A stretch of 64,000 nt of DNA from an uncultured Clostridia bacterium (GCA_934281605.1 CAKQXD010000004.1:140736-204735); one strand, 5' to 3'. Shown: positions 8,135 to 17,021, numbered from the stretch's first letter. Notes: generated from the letters alone by a model not told the origin. Translations and numbers: made by a program.

Positions 8135-9475
8135 CTATACCAGCTCTACGACAACCTTTTTCTTCTTTCCCTTTTCCACCAGCATCTTGCCGCCTTTAAA
8201 GGAATCTGCCGTGATCTGCAGCTTCTTGTCAGTCACCTTTTCACCGTCGATCTTAAGACCGCCCTGCTCGATGGTCATGAATCCTTCCCGGTTGCTCGGA
8301 ACAAGTCCCAGCTCCTTGATGAAGTTTACAACACCCATGCCCTCACCGGCCAGTTTTGCAGATTCAAACGGAGTCGTCGGCATAGCGCTGATATCTGTGC
8401 CTCCGCCGCTGAACGCAGCGCGGGCAGCCTCCTGCGCCTTCTTTGCCTCATCTTCACCGTGAACCAGCTTGGTCACTTCAAACGCCAGGATCTCCTTGGC
8501 CTTGTTGATCTCCTGTCCTTCCAGAGAAGCCAGTCTGCGCACCTCATCCATCGGCAGGAAAGTCAGCATCCGCAGACATTTTTCTACGTCAGCATCACCG
8601 ACGTTTCTCCAGTACTGATAAAATTCGTACGGAGTCGTCTTGTCAGCATCCAGCCACAGCGCGCCCTTCTGGGTCTTGCCCATCTTCTTGCCTTCCGAGT
8701 TGGTCAGCAGAGAAAATGTCATGCCGTACACTTCCTTACCCGTCTTTTTACGAGTCAGATCTACACCGCCTATGATGTTGGACCACTGGTCGTTTCCACC
8801 AAATTCGATCTTCACATCGAAGTCCCGCGCCATGACCATGAAGTCATAGCTCTGCATCAGCATGTAGTTCAGCTCAAACATCGTAAGTCCGCCTTCGCGA
8901 TCCATTCTCTGCTTGAAGCATTCTGCACGAAGCATGGTGTTCACATTGAAGCAGGATCCGATCTCACGAATGAAATCAATGTAATTCAGCGGCAGCAGCC
9001 ATCTGGCATTGTTGACCGAGATCGCCTTGCCCGGCTCCGGCTCTTTGTTTTCGTGGCCCGGCTCGAACACGCCATTGTTGCCCTCATATTTCCAGTCTTC
9101 ATCGAAATCCAGGAAGCGATCAAACAGCTTCTTGAACGCTTCACAATTACTCTCAATCGTCTCAGCTGTCATCATCTGACGCATATCTGTCCGTCCCGAA
9201 GGATCGCCTACAAAACCGGTACCGCCTCCCAGCAGCACGACCGGCGTATGACCAAACTTCTGCATGTACATCATGATGATCACCTGCATGAAGTGGCCTA
9301 CGTGAAGACAGTCCGCCGTCGGGTCAAAGCCAATGTAAAATTTCACTTTCTCATTCTGCAGAAGCTCCCGGACCTTTTCCTCGTCCGTGGACTGTTCGAT
9401 AAATCCCCGTTCCTTCAGCACATCATAAACATTGGTGTGCTCGCTCACGCTGTCAGGTATAAAATCGTATTTCAT
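8135..9475 (-). CDS. tyrS: Tyrosyl-tRNA synthetase
   Basis: Class I aminoacyl-tRNA synthetase that charges tRNA-Tyr in the cytoplasm, 446 residues. The HIGH motif appears as HVGH in PTADCLHVGHFMQ and the KMSKS motif as KMGKT, a form common in bacterial TyrRS. The C-terminus (from about residue 375) is an S4-like RNA-binding domain. I start at the ATG at 9475 (MKYDFIPDSV), with GGAGG 11 bases upstream; the frame opens further up with a TTG that overlaps this GGAGG. The gene follows upp by 24 bp. No T-box leader was seen. Confidence 0.95.
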   Translation of the reverse strand: MKYDFIPDSVSEHTNVYDVLKERGFIEQSTDEEKVRELLQNEKVKFYIGFDPTADCLHVGHFMQVIIMMYMQKFGHTPVVLLGGGTGFVGDPSGRTDMRQMMTAETIESNCEAFKKLFDRFLDFDEDWKYEGNNGVFEPGHENKEPEPGKAISVNNARWLLPLNYIDFIREIGSCFNVNTMLRAECFKQRMDREGGLTMFELNYMLMQSYDFMVMARDFDVKIEFGGNDQWSNIIGGVDLTRKKTGKEVYGMTFSLLTNSEGKKMGKTQKGALWLDADKTTPYEFYQYWRNVGDADVEKCLRMLTFLPMDEVRRLASLEGQEINKAKEILAFEVTKLVHGEDEAKKAQEAARAAFSGGGTDISAMPTTPFESAKLAGEGMGVVNFIKELGLVPSNREGFMTIEQGGLKIDGEKVTDKKLQITADSFKGGKMLVEKGKKKKVVVELV

Positions 9476-9499
9476 TCTTCTTCTATCCTCCAAAAGCTC

Positions 9500-10129
9500 T
9501 TATTTTGTGCCGTAAAGTCTATCTCCTGCATCGCCCAGACCCGGTACGATATATGCGTTTTCGTTGAGCTTCTCATCCTTTGCAGCAATGAAGATATCTA
9601 CATCCGGATGAGCCTTCTGCAGCGCTTCGATACCTTCCGGAGCAGCGATCAGGCACATGAAAATGATCTTCTTGCCGCCTCTTGCCTTGATGAAATCAAT
9701 GGCAGCCGCAGCACTTCCGCCAGTTGCCAGCATCGGGTCAACGACAAAGATCTCTCTCTTGTCAATATCGTTTGGCAGTTTGCAATAGTATTCTACAGGT
9801 TCGTGGGTTTCCGGATCTCTGTAAAGACCAACGTGTCCAACCTTAGCGTTCGGCACCAGAGCCAGCATGCCGTCTACCATACCCAGTCCTGCTCTCAGGA
9901 TCGGAACGATGGCAATGTCTTCGCCCTTCAGCATATTTACCTTAGTGTCGCAGATCGGAGTCGTGATCTCCACCTCTTCCAGCGGCAGCTTTCTCGTAGC
10001 TTCATAACCCATCAGCATGGAAATCTCTCTAACCAGCTCTCTGAAGTCCTTGACGCTCGTATCCTCCTTACGGATCATAGCAGTCTTGTGCTGGATCAAC
10101 GGATGATCGAATACATATACATTACTCAT
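9500..10129 (-). CDS. upp: Uracil phosphoribosyltransferase
   Basis: Pyrimidine salvage enzyme making UMP from uracil and PRPP; 209 residues is the normal length. The PRPP-binding loop is VVDPMLATGGSA, the N-terminus has the typical HPLIQHKTAMIR, and the C-terminal uracil-binding stretch is YIVPGLGDAGDR. It lies between rpiB and tyrS in a co-directional run. A CTTTGCAG copy is at 9578. Confidence 0.97.
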   Translation of the reverse strand: MSNVYVFDHPLIQHKTAMIRKEDTSVKDFRELVREISMLMGYEATRKLPLEEVEITTPICDTKVNMLKGEDIAIVPILRAGLGMVDGMLALVPNAKVGHVGLYRDPETHEPVEYYCKLPNDIDKREIFVVDPMLATGGSAAAAIDFIKARGGKKIIFMCLIAAPEGIEALQKAHPDVDIFIAAKDEKLNENAYIVPGLGDAGDRLYGTK

Positions 10130-10264
10130 AATTAGTACCTGCCTTTCTTTTTATATCTCAATTTTATTATTAACCATATTTTTTATGCAAAGCCGGCTCC
10201 GCCGGTCATCCCTTCGCGGCGCCCTGTCTTCCTTCGGAAGCAGGCCAGCGCGTGCGGGGCAGTC

Positions 10265-10693
10265 TTATGCGTTGAGCATGTCCACTCTTCTCTGATGGCG
10301 GCCTCCTTCAAATTCAGTGTCCAGCCAGGCTCCCACGATTTCCAGAGCCTTGTCCACCGGCGTCGTTCTGCCGCCCAGAGCCAGCACGTTGGAATCGTTA
10401 TGTTTGCGAGACATCTCTGCCATGTGAACATCCGTGCAAAGCGCGCAGCGGATACCTTTCACCTTATTGGCTGCGATGGAAATACCGATCCCCGTGCCGC
10501 AGCAGACGATACCGCGATCCGCTTTGCCGGCCATAACAGCTTCGCCGCAGACTTTGCCGTAAATCGGATAGTCTACAGATTCCTCTGAGTTGGTTCCCAG
10601 ATCCACCACTTCGATGTTTCTTCCTTCAAGATACTTCTTGATTTCTTCTTTCAGCTGGTAGCCGCCATGATCGCTGGCGATGGCGATTTTCAT
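10265..10693 (-). CDS. rpiB: Ribose-5-phosphate isomerase B
   Basis: Interconverts ribose-5-phosphate and ribulose-5-phosphate in the pentose phosphate pathway; 142 residues. The start ASDHGG motif, the catalytic Cys region IVCCGTGIGISIAANK and the GRHQRRVDML tail are clear. It is 19 bp from tsaC and in the usual Clostridia context next to prfA, tsaC and upp. The 135-bp gap to upp (10130-10264) holds short GC hairpins only. Confidence 0.95.
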   Translation of the reverse strand: MKIAIASDHGGYQLKEEIKKYLEGRNIEVVDLGTNSEESVDYPIYGKVCGEAVMAGKADRGIVCCGTGIGISIAANKVKGIRCALCTDVHMAEMSRKHNDSNVLALGGRTTPVDKALEIVGAWLDTEFEGGRHQRRVDMLNA

Positions 10694-10711
10694 AAGATGT
10701 TCCTCTCTTTC

Positions 10712-11731
10712 TTATACCTTGATAATGTTGTATCCGGCTGATTTTATCATGCGGTTCATGACTGCGAATCCCACCTGGTCTTCCTCGCTGAGGGCTCCGG
10801 CAATGATCAGATCGACTCCCGCCTGATCCAGATCCCGCAGCCTTGCGAAAAAGTCCCTCGCTGCCGTCTTGAATGCGCTTTCTTCAAACAGGATGGAGCC
10901 GACTTTCATTCCTTCCCGCTCTTTTTCCTTCCGCAGCCGTTCGATCTCCCGCTTGACGTCCGTGTAGGCGCCTTCCAGGATCACCATGTCGGCCTTCGGT
11001 GCGTAGTGCTTGTATTTCATACCAGGCGCCTTCGGTTTGAAATCCGTGCCGCCCGGCTTCTGCGACAGTGCTTTATCGTAAGCCACCGGCACGCCTAAAG
11101 CATCCGAAATATCGTCAGCCGTCAGGATCCCCGGCCTGAGGATCGTCGGCGTATCACCTGTCATATCCAGTACAGTGGATTCGATCCCCACCTGGCAGTC
11201 GTCTCCCATAAAGATGGCTTCGATGCGGCCGTCCATGTCGGTGACTACATCCTTAGCTCTGGTCGGACTTGGTCTTCCGGAAATATTGGCGCTTGGCGCT
11301 GCGATGGGACATCCGGACTGCTCGATGAGATCGAGCGCCACCTGGCTGTCAGGCATCCGCACAGCCACGGTTTCCAGTCCGCCCGTAGTCCTGTCGGGAA
11401 CGCATGCCGCCCGTGGACCGATGATGGTCAAAGGTCCCGGCCAGAATCTTTGCGTTAAGATCCGTATCTGCTCCTGATTGCGCTCCGGCAGCTTGTCAAA
11501 GTCGTAGATCCGTTCTAAATCGTCCGCATGGCATACGTGGACGATCATGGGATTATCGCTGGGACGACCCTTTGCATCGTAGACGCTGCCTACTGCCCGG
11601 GCGTTGAGCGCGTCAGCCCCGAGGCCGTATACCGTCTCCGTCGGAAACGCCACCAGACCACCTTCTGCAATGATCTTTGCAGCCTCCGCCATATCCTGTT
11701 CACTTGTCACAGAAAGTAATTTCGTCTTCAT
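10712..11731 (-). CDS. tsaC: L-threonylcarbamoyladenylate synthase, two-domain Sua5 type
   Basis: Makes threonylcarbamoyl-AMP for the t6A37 modification of ANN-decoding tRNAs. Residues 1-210 form the YrdC/TsaC domain (FPTETVYGLGADA; KGRPSDNP; SANISGRPSPT), and the rest is the Sua5 C-terminal domain (PGMKYKHYAP linker). At 339 residues it is the long form. Its ATG shares one base with the prfA stop (TAATG), so the pair is translationally coupled. Confidence 0.93.
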   Translation of the reverse strand: MKTKLLSVTSEQDMAEAAKIIAEGGLVAFPTETVYGLGADALNARAVGSVYDAKGRPSDNPMIVHVCHADDLERIYDFDKLPERNQEQIRILTQRFWPGPLTIIGPRAACVPDRTTGGLETVAVRMPDSQVALDLIEQSGCPIAAPSANISGRPSPTRAKDVVTDMDGRIEAIFMGDDCQVGIESTVLDMTGDTPTILRPGILTADDISDALGVPVAYDKALSQKPGGTDFKPKAPGMKYKHYAPKADMVILEGAYTDVKREIERLRKEKEREGMKVGSILFEESAFKTAARDFFARLRDLDQAGVDLIIAGALSEEDQVGFAVMNRMIKSAGYNIIKV

Positions 11732-12792
11732 TAGAATGCCTTCATTTTCTCCGCCTGATCACTGGTGATAAGTGCGTCGATGATTTCATCCAGGTCGCCA
11801 TCCAGGAAGTTGTCCAGCTTGTAGAGGGTCAGGCCGATTCTGTGATCGGACACGCGCCCCTGCGGGAAGTTGTAGGTCCGGATACGCTCGCTTCGGTCAC
11901 CGGATCCAACCATGCTCTTTCTCTGGTCAGCGATTTCTTTATTCTGTTCCTGCATCTTCAGATCGTACAGTCTGGAGCGCAGTACCTTGAATGCTTTTTC
12001 TTTATTTTTGATCTGGGATTTTTCATCCTGGCAGGTTACTACCAGTCCCGTCGGCTCGTGGGTCAGACGAACGGCCGAGTCGGTGGTGTTTACGCACTGA
12101 CCGCCGTTACCGGACGCACGGTATACGTCCACACGAACGTCGTTCGGGTTCAGATCGACTTCCACGTCGTCCACTTCCGGCAGTACGGCTACCGTGGCTG
12201 CGGAGGTGTGGATTCTACCGCTGGATTCTGTTTCCGGCACACGCTGTACACGATGAGCGCCGCTCTCGTACTTGAGTCTGGAATATGCGCCCTTGCCCTT
12301 GATGAGCATAACGGCTTCCTTGATGCCGCCCAGGCCTGTGTCGTTGAGTTCCATCAGCTCCGTCTTCCAGTGGTTCCGCTCTGCGTAGCGGGTGTACATG
12401 CGCAGCAGGTCTGCACCGAACAGAGCCGCTTCATCGCCGCCTGTACCGGCACGGATCTCCAGGATAACGTTTTTCTCGTCGTTAGGGTCCTTCGGCAGCA
12501 GCAGGATCTTCAGGTCAGCTTCCTGCTGTTTGATGGTTTCTTCCAGCTCGGAAATCTCCATCTTGGCCAGTTCCCGCATTTCCTCGTCGCCTTCTTCCAG
12601 CATTTCCTTGGCTCCTACCAGATCGGACTTGGCTTTCTTATATTCCTTGTATTTCTTCACGATAGGCTCCATCTCGCCCATCTCCTTGACGTGTTTCTGC
12701 CACACCGGCTGGTTGTTTATGATCTCAGGGTCTGATACCTTCTGAGCCAGCTCGTCATATTTTTCTGTTATAAAATCTAATTTATCAAACAT
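11731..12792 (-). CDS. prfA: Peptide chain release factor 1
   Basis: Recognises UAA and UAG stops. The peptidyl-tRNA hydrolysis loop is GNGGQCVN (GGQ) and the stop-codon tripeptide region is VPETESSGRIHTSA, which is the RF1 pattern rather than RF2. 353 residues is normal. RBS AGGAG precedes the ATG by six bases. In many Clostridia prfA follows prmC directly; here the two are about 9 kb apart. Confidence 0.96.
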   Translation of the reverse strand: MFDKLDFITEKYDELAQKVSDPEIINNQPVWQKHVKEMGEMEPIVKKYKEYKKAKSDLVGAKEMLEEGDEEMRELAKMEISELEETIKQQEADLKILLLPKDPNDEKNVILEIRAGTGGDEAALFGADLLRMYTRYAERNHWKTELMELNDTGLGGIKEAVMLIKGKGAYSRLKYESGAHRVQRVPETESSGRIHTSAATVAVLPEVDDVEVDLNPNDVRVDVYRASGNGGQCVNTTDSAVRLTHEPTGLVVTCQDEKSQIKNKEKAFKVLRSRLYDLKMQEQNKEIADQRKSMVGSGDRSERIRTYNFPQGRVSDHRIGLTLYKLDNFLDGDLDEIIDALITSDQAEKMKAF

Positions 12793-12850
12793 CTTTTACT
12801 CCTGTTTCACGCTATTTTTCTAACTCTATATTATATCAGATGTTCCTCAT

Positions 12851-12887
12851 AAAAAAAACAGGCAAAATGGATTTATTTTGCCTGTTT
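12851..12887 (-). terminator. Intrinsic terminator after the LysE-family gene
   Basis: Minus strand AACAGGCAAAAT pairs with ATTTTGCCTGTT (6-base loop), followed by T8. It lies about 26 bp past the exporter stop and separates it from prfA. Confidence 0.85.
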
Positions 12888-12912
12888 CGCAAGCGACTCG
12901 TTATTCTGCTCA

Positions 12913-13506
12913 CTAGCTGACCAGCATACTGTAGATACATTCTAAAAGCGTCAGCGCCATGATGATGTTAATGACGCGGAAATGTTTCTCATAAAACTTC
13001 TGTATCATCATACCAAGTCCGATCCAGGTTGCCGTAGCGATCGTCCCCACTGTAGCGATGATCATCTCAAAGAGAAACAATACCGGAAACGCCCTGCTAT
13101 AGTCCGTGATAAACCCGGTCAATGCCGTGATTCCAAAAAGATAGATCTTCACGTTGACGAACTGCAGCGCGAAGCCTTTCCAGAAAGATGCTGATTTTTC
13201 GTCTCCTGTTTTTCCCGGCTTGCTGATCGCTATATGGATCGCCAGCCACAAAATATATGCAGCTCCGATATACTTCATCACAGCAAGAAACTGGGGAAGC
13301 AGCGAGCCCAGCGCATATACAAATACACAGCAGCTGGTCTGTACGAAATAATATCCTGCAAAAATGCCAAAAAACAACGGTTTCCCTCTTTTTAAGCCAT
13401 AGTTGGTCACCGTATTAAGCGCCAGGAAATTCCCCGGTCCCGGTGTGAAAGCATTGATTATAGCATAGATCATGAAGTTGAATATTACAAAACCCGGTAT
13501 GGACAT
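12913..13506 (-). CDS. LysE/RhtB-family amino-acid exporter
   Basis: 197-residue membrane protein with about six hydrophobic segments and the family signature FTPGPGNFLALNT in the first helix. Such proteins export amino acids or small metabolites; the substrate is not predictable here. RBS AAAGGA is present. It is 13 bp downstream of the Cmk-like gene, suggesting one transcript. Confidence 0.8.
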   Translation of the reverse strand: MSIPGFVIFNFMIYAIINAFTPGPGNFLALNTVTNYGLKRGKPLFFGIFAGYYFVQTSCCVFVYALGSLLPQFLAVMKYIGAAYILWLAIHIAISKPGKTGDEKSASFWKGFALQFVNVKIYLFGITALTGFITDYSRAFPVLFLFEMIIATVGTIATATWIGLGMMIQKFYEKHFRVINIIMALTLLECIYSMLVS

Positions 13507-13519
13507 ATGTATCCTTTCG

Positions 13520-14089
13520 TTATTTATCTATAAGCTCTGCAAGCGCCGTATCGATGATGTGCATCACCCGGTCTTTACCCAGCCGCATCACGTCCAGACA
13601 CAGATCGTAATTATGGGCGGCGCCCCAGGATTCCCCGGAGTAATACTCGTGGTAGCCGCGCCGCACATCGTCCGTCTCCTCTACGACTTTCTCCGCTTTT
13701 CGCCTGGAAAAATCGTGCTTGTCCATCATGCGCTCGATCCGCTTCTCCTTATCGCCGCACAGGAATATCCGCAATGCATCCGGCCGGTTTCGAAACGCAT
13801 ATCCGGCAGCCCGGCCGACGATAACACAATCCTCTCCGCCAAGCACGCTTTCCAGTGCTTCCTGTGGCGTATTCCGAAGCCGCTCTTCCAGAGATGCCGC
13901 CATAGGACTGATCATCATGTCCACCGGCATTTCCCCGAAGAAAAACGGATATTTATCATAGACTCCCTTTTCTTTGGCAAGCTCGATCAGTTCCGCCTTC
14001 GTGTAACAGAAAATCCCGTACTTGCCTGCCAGCATCCTGCCGATTTCATCGGCATTGCAGCCGCACTCTCTTCCAATCGTAATAATCAT
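13520..14089 (-). CDS. Cytidylate kinase-like P-loop protein
   Basis: 189 residues, matching the cytidylate-kinase-like family (PF13189 type). The N-terminal GRECGCNADEIGRMLA replaces the usual GREFGSGG-type loop, and the Arg-rich lid (KRIERMMDKHDFSRRKA) and the catalytic DDVRRGYHEYY region are visible. True Cmk activity is not proven for this family. It lies between the HAD gene (62 bp) and the LysE-family gene. Confidence 0.7.
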   Translation of the reverse strand: MIITIGRECGCNADEIGRMLAGKYGIFCYTKAELIELAKEKGVYDKYPFFFGEMPVDMMISPMAASLEERLRNTPQEALESVLGGEDCVIVGRAAGYAFRNRPDALRIFLCGDKEKRIERMMDKHDFSRRKAEKVVEETDDVRRGYHEYYSGESWGAAHNYDLCLDVMRLGKDRVMHIIDTALAELIDK

Positions 14090-14151
14090 CGCAGTTCCCC
14101 TTTCGTGATTCTATCTCTTCACCCGAAAACGCCTTTATGTTTTTATGGCTC

Positions 14152-14811
14152 TTACGCCTCAGGCACGCCGATCAGTTCCAGGATCTTCGCAGGATCATGA
14201 ATGACCAACGAAGCGCCGCACTCCTTTAAAAACGCCTCGTCGCGGAATCCCCATCCCACCATGATCACGTCCAGCCCGGCGTTCTGCGCCGTCTGAAAAT
14301 CCACCTCGGAATCGCCGATGTACACCGCATCTTCCTTAGCGATCCGGAACTTTTCCAGTACCGCGTTGACACTGTCGGGATACGGCTTTCTCCGCCGCCC
14401 CTCTAGTTCGCCCACCGAGAAATCCAGCAGCCCGTCGAAATAATCCCCGCAAAGGATCTTCACCGCATAGTCCGCCTTGTTGGAAACCACCGCCGTCAGC
14501 ACACCCGCGCGCCGGAGACTTTGCAGCACCTGCGGAATTCCCTCATACGCCCGCGTCTTGATGGCGCAGTGATCCTTGTAGTACACCAGGAACATCTGGT
14601 AAACTTTTTCCAGGGTTTCGGCGTCGGTGCCCTCCGGCACGGAACATTCCACCAGCCAGTGAATGCCATTTCCCAGGAACATCCGGATTTCCTGCAAAGG
14701 CCGCTCCGGAAGGTCGTGCGCACGCAGGCAGTGGTTCATGCTGTCTGCCAGGTCGTCCAGGGTGTTCAGGATCGTTCCGTCCATATCGAATATCGCTAAT
14801 TTGTATTTCAT
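14152..14811 (-). CDS. HAD-family hydrolase, phosphoglycolate phosphatase-like
   Basis: 219 residues. HAD motif I is DMDGTILNT, motif II VVSNKAD, and motif III/IV KPYPDSVN...YIGDSEVD. The cap-domain pattern is that of Gph/PpaX phosphatases. The ATG overlaps the GntR stop (ATGA), so it is the last gene of the lrgA-lrgB-gntR-HAD operon. Coupling to a glycolate/pyruvate-type carrier makes 2-phosphoglycolate a plausible substrate, which is inference. Confidence 0.8.
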   Translation of the reverse strand: MKYKLAIFDMDGTILNTLDDLADSMNHCLRAHDLPERPLQEIRMFLGNGIHWLVECSVPEGTDAETLEKVYQMFLVYYKDHCAIKTRAYEGIPQVLQSLRRAGVLTAVVSNKADYAVKILCGDYFDGLLDFSVGELEGRRRKPYPDSVNAVLEKFRIAKEDAVYIGDSEVDFQTAQNAGLDVIMVGWGFRDEAFLKECGASLVIHDPAKILELIGVPEA

Positions 14812-15488
14812 AGTTCCAACATCTCCTCGATCAAATCATAATGGTTGTCAACGTATTTAAGCGTCTGCTCTGTATCCTGATCGACCAGGCATCTAAAGAT
14901 CATCTTATGGTATTTCCACAAGCGCGCCTTTTCTTTGTCGTTTGTCTTGTGGATCACGATGTCGATCCACTCCTGATATACCTCGGAAATCGCCTCCAAA
15001 ATAGTGATCATCAGGGAATTTCCCGTGGCCTTTAACAGCAAAGCATGAAAGTCCCGATCCAGCAGCGGCTGCTGCGCTTCATCTGCAGTTTCCATAGCAT
15101 CCAGCACTTCCTCAAACTGCCGTTGTTCCTCTACTGAAATGGTCTTTGTCGCAAGGAGCATGCAGGCCGATTTCTCCAGTACGCGCCGGAATTCGCAAAC
15201 GTCTTTCTTGGTGATCGTTCCCAGTTCCAGCATCATGGTGCAGATCTGGCGAATGGAGCGATGAGCGTCTCCGGTCACATAATTCCCTGATCCCTGTACC
15301 CGCCGGATCATCCCCATGCCGTGGAGGATGCTGAGAGCTTCCCGCGTGGAGTTTCTTCCGATCCCCAGATGCTCTGCGATCACCCGCTCCGTCGGTAGTT
15401 TTGTCCCGATGCAGAGATCTCCGTTTCGGATCAGTTCATCGATGTAGTCGATGACTTTTTCGTATTCCATTGAGGGTGTTTTACTCAT
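14808..15488 (-). CDS. GntR-family regulator, FadR subfamily
   Basis: 226 residues: N-terminal winged HTH (LPTERVIAEHLGIGRNSTREALSIL) and an all-helical FCD ligand domain with an acidic/His set (DRDFHALLLKATGN). Members such as PdhR, LldR and GlcC sense small organic acids. It sits 12 bp after lrgB, and a perfect TGGT-N3-ACCA palindrome overlaps the operon promoter at 16646-16662, so it probably controls its own operon. Confidence 0.87.
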   Translation of the reverse strand: MSKTPSMEYEKVIDYIDELIRNGDLCIGTKLPTERVIAEHLGIGRNSTREALSILHGMGMIRRVQGSGNYVTGDAHRSIRQICTMMLELGTITKKDVCEFRRVLEKSACMLLATKTISVEEQRQFEEVLDAMETADEAQQPLLDRDFHALLLKATGNSLMITILEAISEVYQEWIDIVIHKTNDKEKARLWKYHKMIFRCLVDQDTEQTLKYVDNHYDLIEEMLEL

Positions 15489-15500
15489 CGATTCGCCTCC

Positions 15501-16193
15501 TTAAAGAAAATGGGTGTAAAGGGACGCCAGCACAACGGTCAGGATACCGGACACTGCGATAGCCAGACTGCTCATGGCTCCTTCGATTTCCCCGATTTCT
15601 ATAGCTTTCGCTGTACCGATAGCATGGGAAGACGCGCCGAATGCAAGCCCCTTGGATATCGGCTCCGTAATGCGGAAGACTTTGCAGATCACCTCGCCGA
15701 ACATATTGCCGAGAACGCCGGTGATGACGATGACTGCGACCGTGATGGTCACGTAACCGCCCAGCTCCTCCGAAACCCCCATACCGATGGCGGTGGTGAT
15801 GGATTTCGGCAGCAATGTGACGTATTCTTTATGATCCAGACCGCAAAGCAGGGACAGACCCAGCACAGTGCTCAAACTGGTGACCGTTCCTGCCGCAAGC
15901 CCCAGCAGGACCGCTTTATAATGCTGTTTCAAAAGCCCCCACTGCTCGTACAGCGGGATCGCCAGACACACGGTGGCCGGCGTCAGCAGCCAGCTTAAAT
16001 ATTTCGCCCCTTCATTATACGTCTCATAGCTGATATTTCCAATAGCCAAAACCGCAATGGAGATCGCGATGGAGATCAGCAGCGGATTGAAGATGCCCAG
16101 TTTGAATTTTTTACGCAGCAGGCTCCCGATCAGATAAGCGATCAGGCTGAGGGCAACACCTGCAAACAGCGACTGTTCCAGAAAATTATTCAT
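15501..16193 (-). CDS. lrgB: LrgB/CidB-family membrane protein
   Basis: 230 residues, about 6-7 hydrophobic helices, with the family region PKSITTAIGMGVSEELGG and the GASSHAIGTAKAIEIGE motif. I start at the ATG at 16193 (MNNFLEQSLF) after GAGAGG, overlapping lrgA by 8 bases. LrgAB pairs act as pyruvate carriers in Bacillus (PftAB) and the fused plant homologue PLGG1 carries glycolate and glycerate; older literature links them to murein hydrolase control. Confidence 0.9.
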   Translation of the reverse strand: MNNFLEQSLFAGVALSLIAYLIGSLLRKKFKLGIFNPLLISIAISIAVLAIGNISYETYNEGAKYLSWLLTPATVCLAIPLYEQWGLLKQHYKAVLLGLAAGTVTSLSTVLGLSLLCGLDHKEYVTLLPKSITTAIGMGVSEELGGYVTITVAVIVITGVLGNMFGEVICKVFRITEPISKGLAFGASSHAIGTAKAIEIGEIEGAMSSLAIAVSGILTVVLASLYTHFL

Positions 16194-16554
16194 GATGCAC
16201 GCCTCTCTTCCTGCCTCGTCTAATGACCCACTGGGACAGCAGCCCGGTGGCGCCCATGACGGTAATGCTGGTGACAACAGTAATGATTGCGACCGGCAGC
16301 AGGATCGGCCGGAGGTTCCCCCAGCTGTCCATCAGTCCGACCCCCGCAGGAATGAACATCAGCGGCATGATCTCGATGAGGAACTTGCCTGTCTCGCGCA
16401 CGGAATCCAGCTTGATCAGCCCGGTCATCAGCCCCGCAAACAAAATCGCCATCCCGTAAATGCTCGCCGGGATCGGCAGCGGCAAAATGTATTTCAAGAT
16501 CTCCCCCGCCAGGGAAATCGCCAAAATGATTAAAAATTGTCTCACATATTTCAT
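16186..16554 (-). CDS. lrgA: LrgA/CidA-family membrane protein
   Basis: 122 residues, four hydrophobic helices, starting MKYVRQFLIILAISLAGE at the ATG 16554 with AGGAAG upstream. The LPIPASIYGM and FIPAGVGLMD motifs are typical. First gene of the lrgA-lrgB-gntR-HAD operon; it partners lrgB. Confidence 0.9.
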   Translation of the reverse strand: MKYVRQFLIILAISLAGEILKYILPLPIPASIYGMAILFAGLMTGLIKLDSVRETGKFLIEIMPLMFIPAGVGLMDSWGNLRPILLPVAIITVVTSITVMGATGLLSQWVIRRGRKRGVHHE

Positions 16555-16645
16555 ATAGTTACTTCCTGATTTCTGTAATGGCCGGCAGCCTTCCGTTCTG
16601 CAAAGGACTCGCACCCGTTTTTCTGAGGTTTCAGCTGCCCGGCAA

Positions 16646-16690
16646 AATTGGTGCTACCAATTATTATATACTTATGTTCGGTTTTGTCAA
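16646..16690 (-). promoter_or_regulatory. lrgAB operon promoter with FadR-type operator
   Basis: On the minus strand TTGACA (16685-16690), 16-bp spacer, TATAAT (16663-16668), followed directly by the perfect 17-bp palindrome AATTGGTAGCACCAATT (16646-16662). TGGT-N3-ACCA matches the operator shape of FadR/PdhR-type regulators, and binding would cover the transcription start. The gene for such a regulator is third in this operon. Confidence 0.75.
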
Positions 16691-16841
16691 TATGAAGTTA
16701 CAGGAAATTTTGCAATGCGGCGGGCATGGGTTTCCGGCTGCGGTGCGCTTGGATTTCCAGATATGATGCGGCGGAATTTCCATAGAGAAACACTTTTATT
16801 GGAATTGTGGAAATTTAATACGAGAGCCTGTATTAAGGCAT

Positions 16842-16921
16842 AAAAATATCACGTCCTGCCCGGAAAGCCGACGTGATATTTCACCAAACATTCTGAGCAA
16901 CCGTCCACGGATAGCTCATTT
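16842..16921 (-). ncRNA. Candidate small RNA of about 80 nt
   Basis: A near-consensus promoter (16928-16957) points leftward. It is followed at once by a stable hairpin at 16895-16917 (GAGC...GCTC with inner CCG/CGG and loop TGGA) and then a 12-bp perfect stem AAATATCACGTC / GACGTGATATTT (16844-16881) ending in T5. No ORF is present. It resembles a stand-alone sRNA; alternatively it is a terminated leader upstream of lrgAB. Not a family I recognise. Confidence 0.45.
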
Positions 16922-16927
16922 CTAATT

Positions 16928-16957
16928 ATTATAATAACGCATTTGGGGTAATGTCAA
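16928..16957 (-). promoter_or_regulatory. Promoter of the candidate small RNA
   Basis: Minus strand TTGACA (16952-16957), 18-bp spacer, TATAAT (16928-16933). No coding gene starts within the next 370 bp downstream. Confidence 0.65.
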
Positions 16958-16970
16958 TTTCAATTCATGC

Positions 16971-16999
16971 AAAAAAACCGCCCGAATGAGCGGTTTTTT
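16971..16999 (-). terminator. Intrinsic terminator of rpmE
   Basis: AAAACCGC / GCGGTTTT stem with an 8-base loop and T6/T7 on either side, about 23 bp past the rpmE stop. Confidence 0.85.
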
Positions 17000-17021
17000 G
17001 ATTTCATTTCCTGGTGGATGA

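Noticed and set aside
8012..10135. Very long plus-strand open frame opposite tyrS and upp
   Set aside because: It is antiparallel to two unmistakable enzymes, has no family motifs and is rich in His/Arg/Leu as expected of a complement frame.
9476..10264. T-box leader for tyrS
   Set aside because: tyrS is the last gene of an operon with a 24-bp gap; no T-box sequence or specifier stem was seen.
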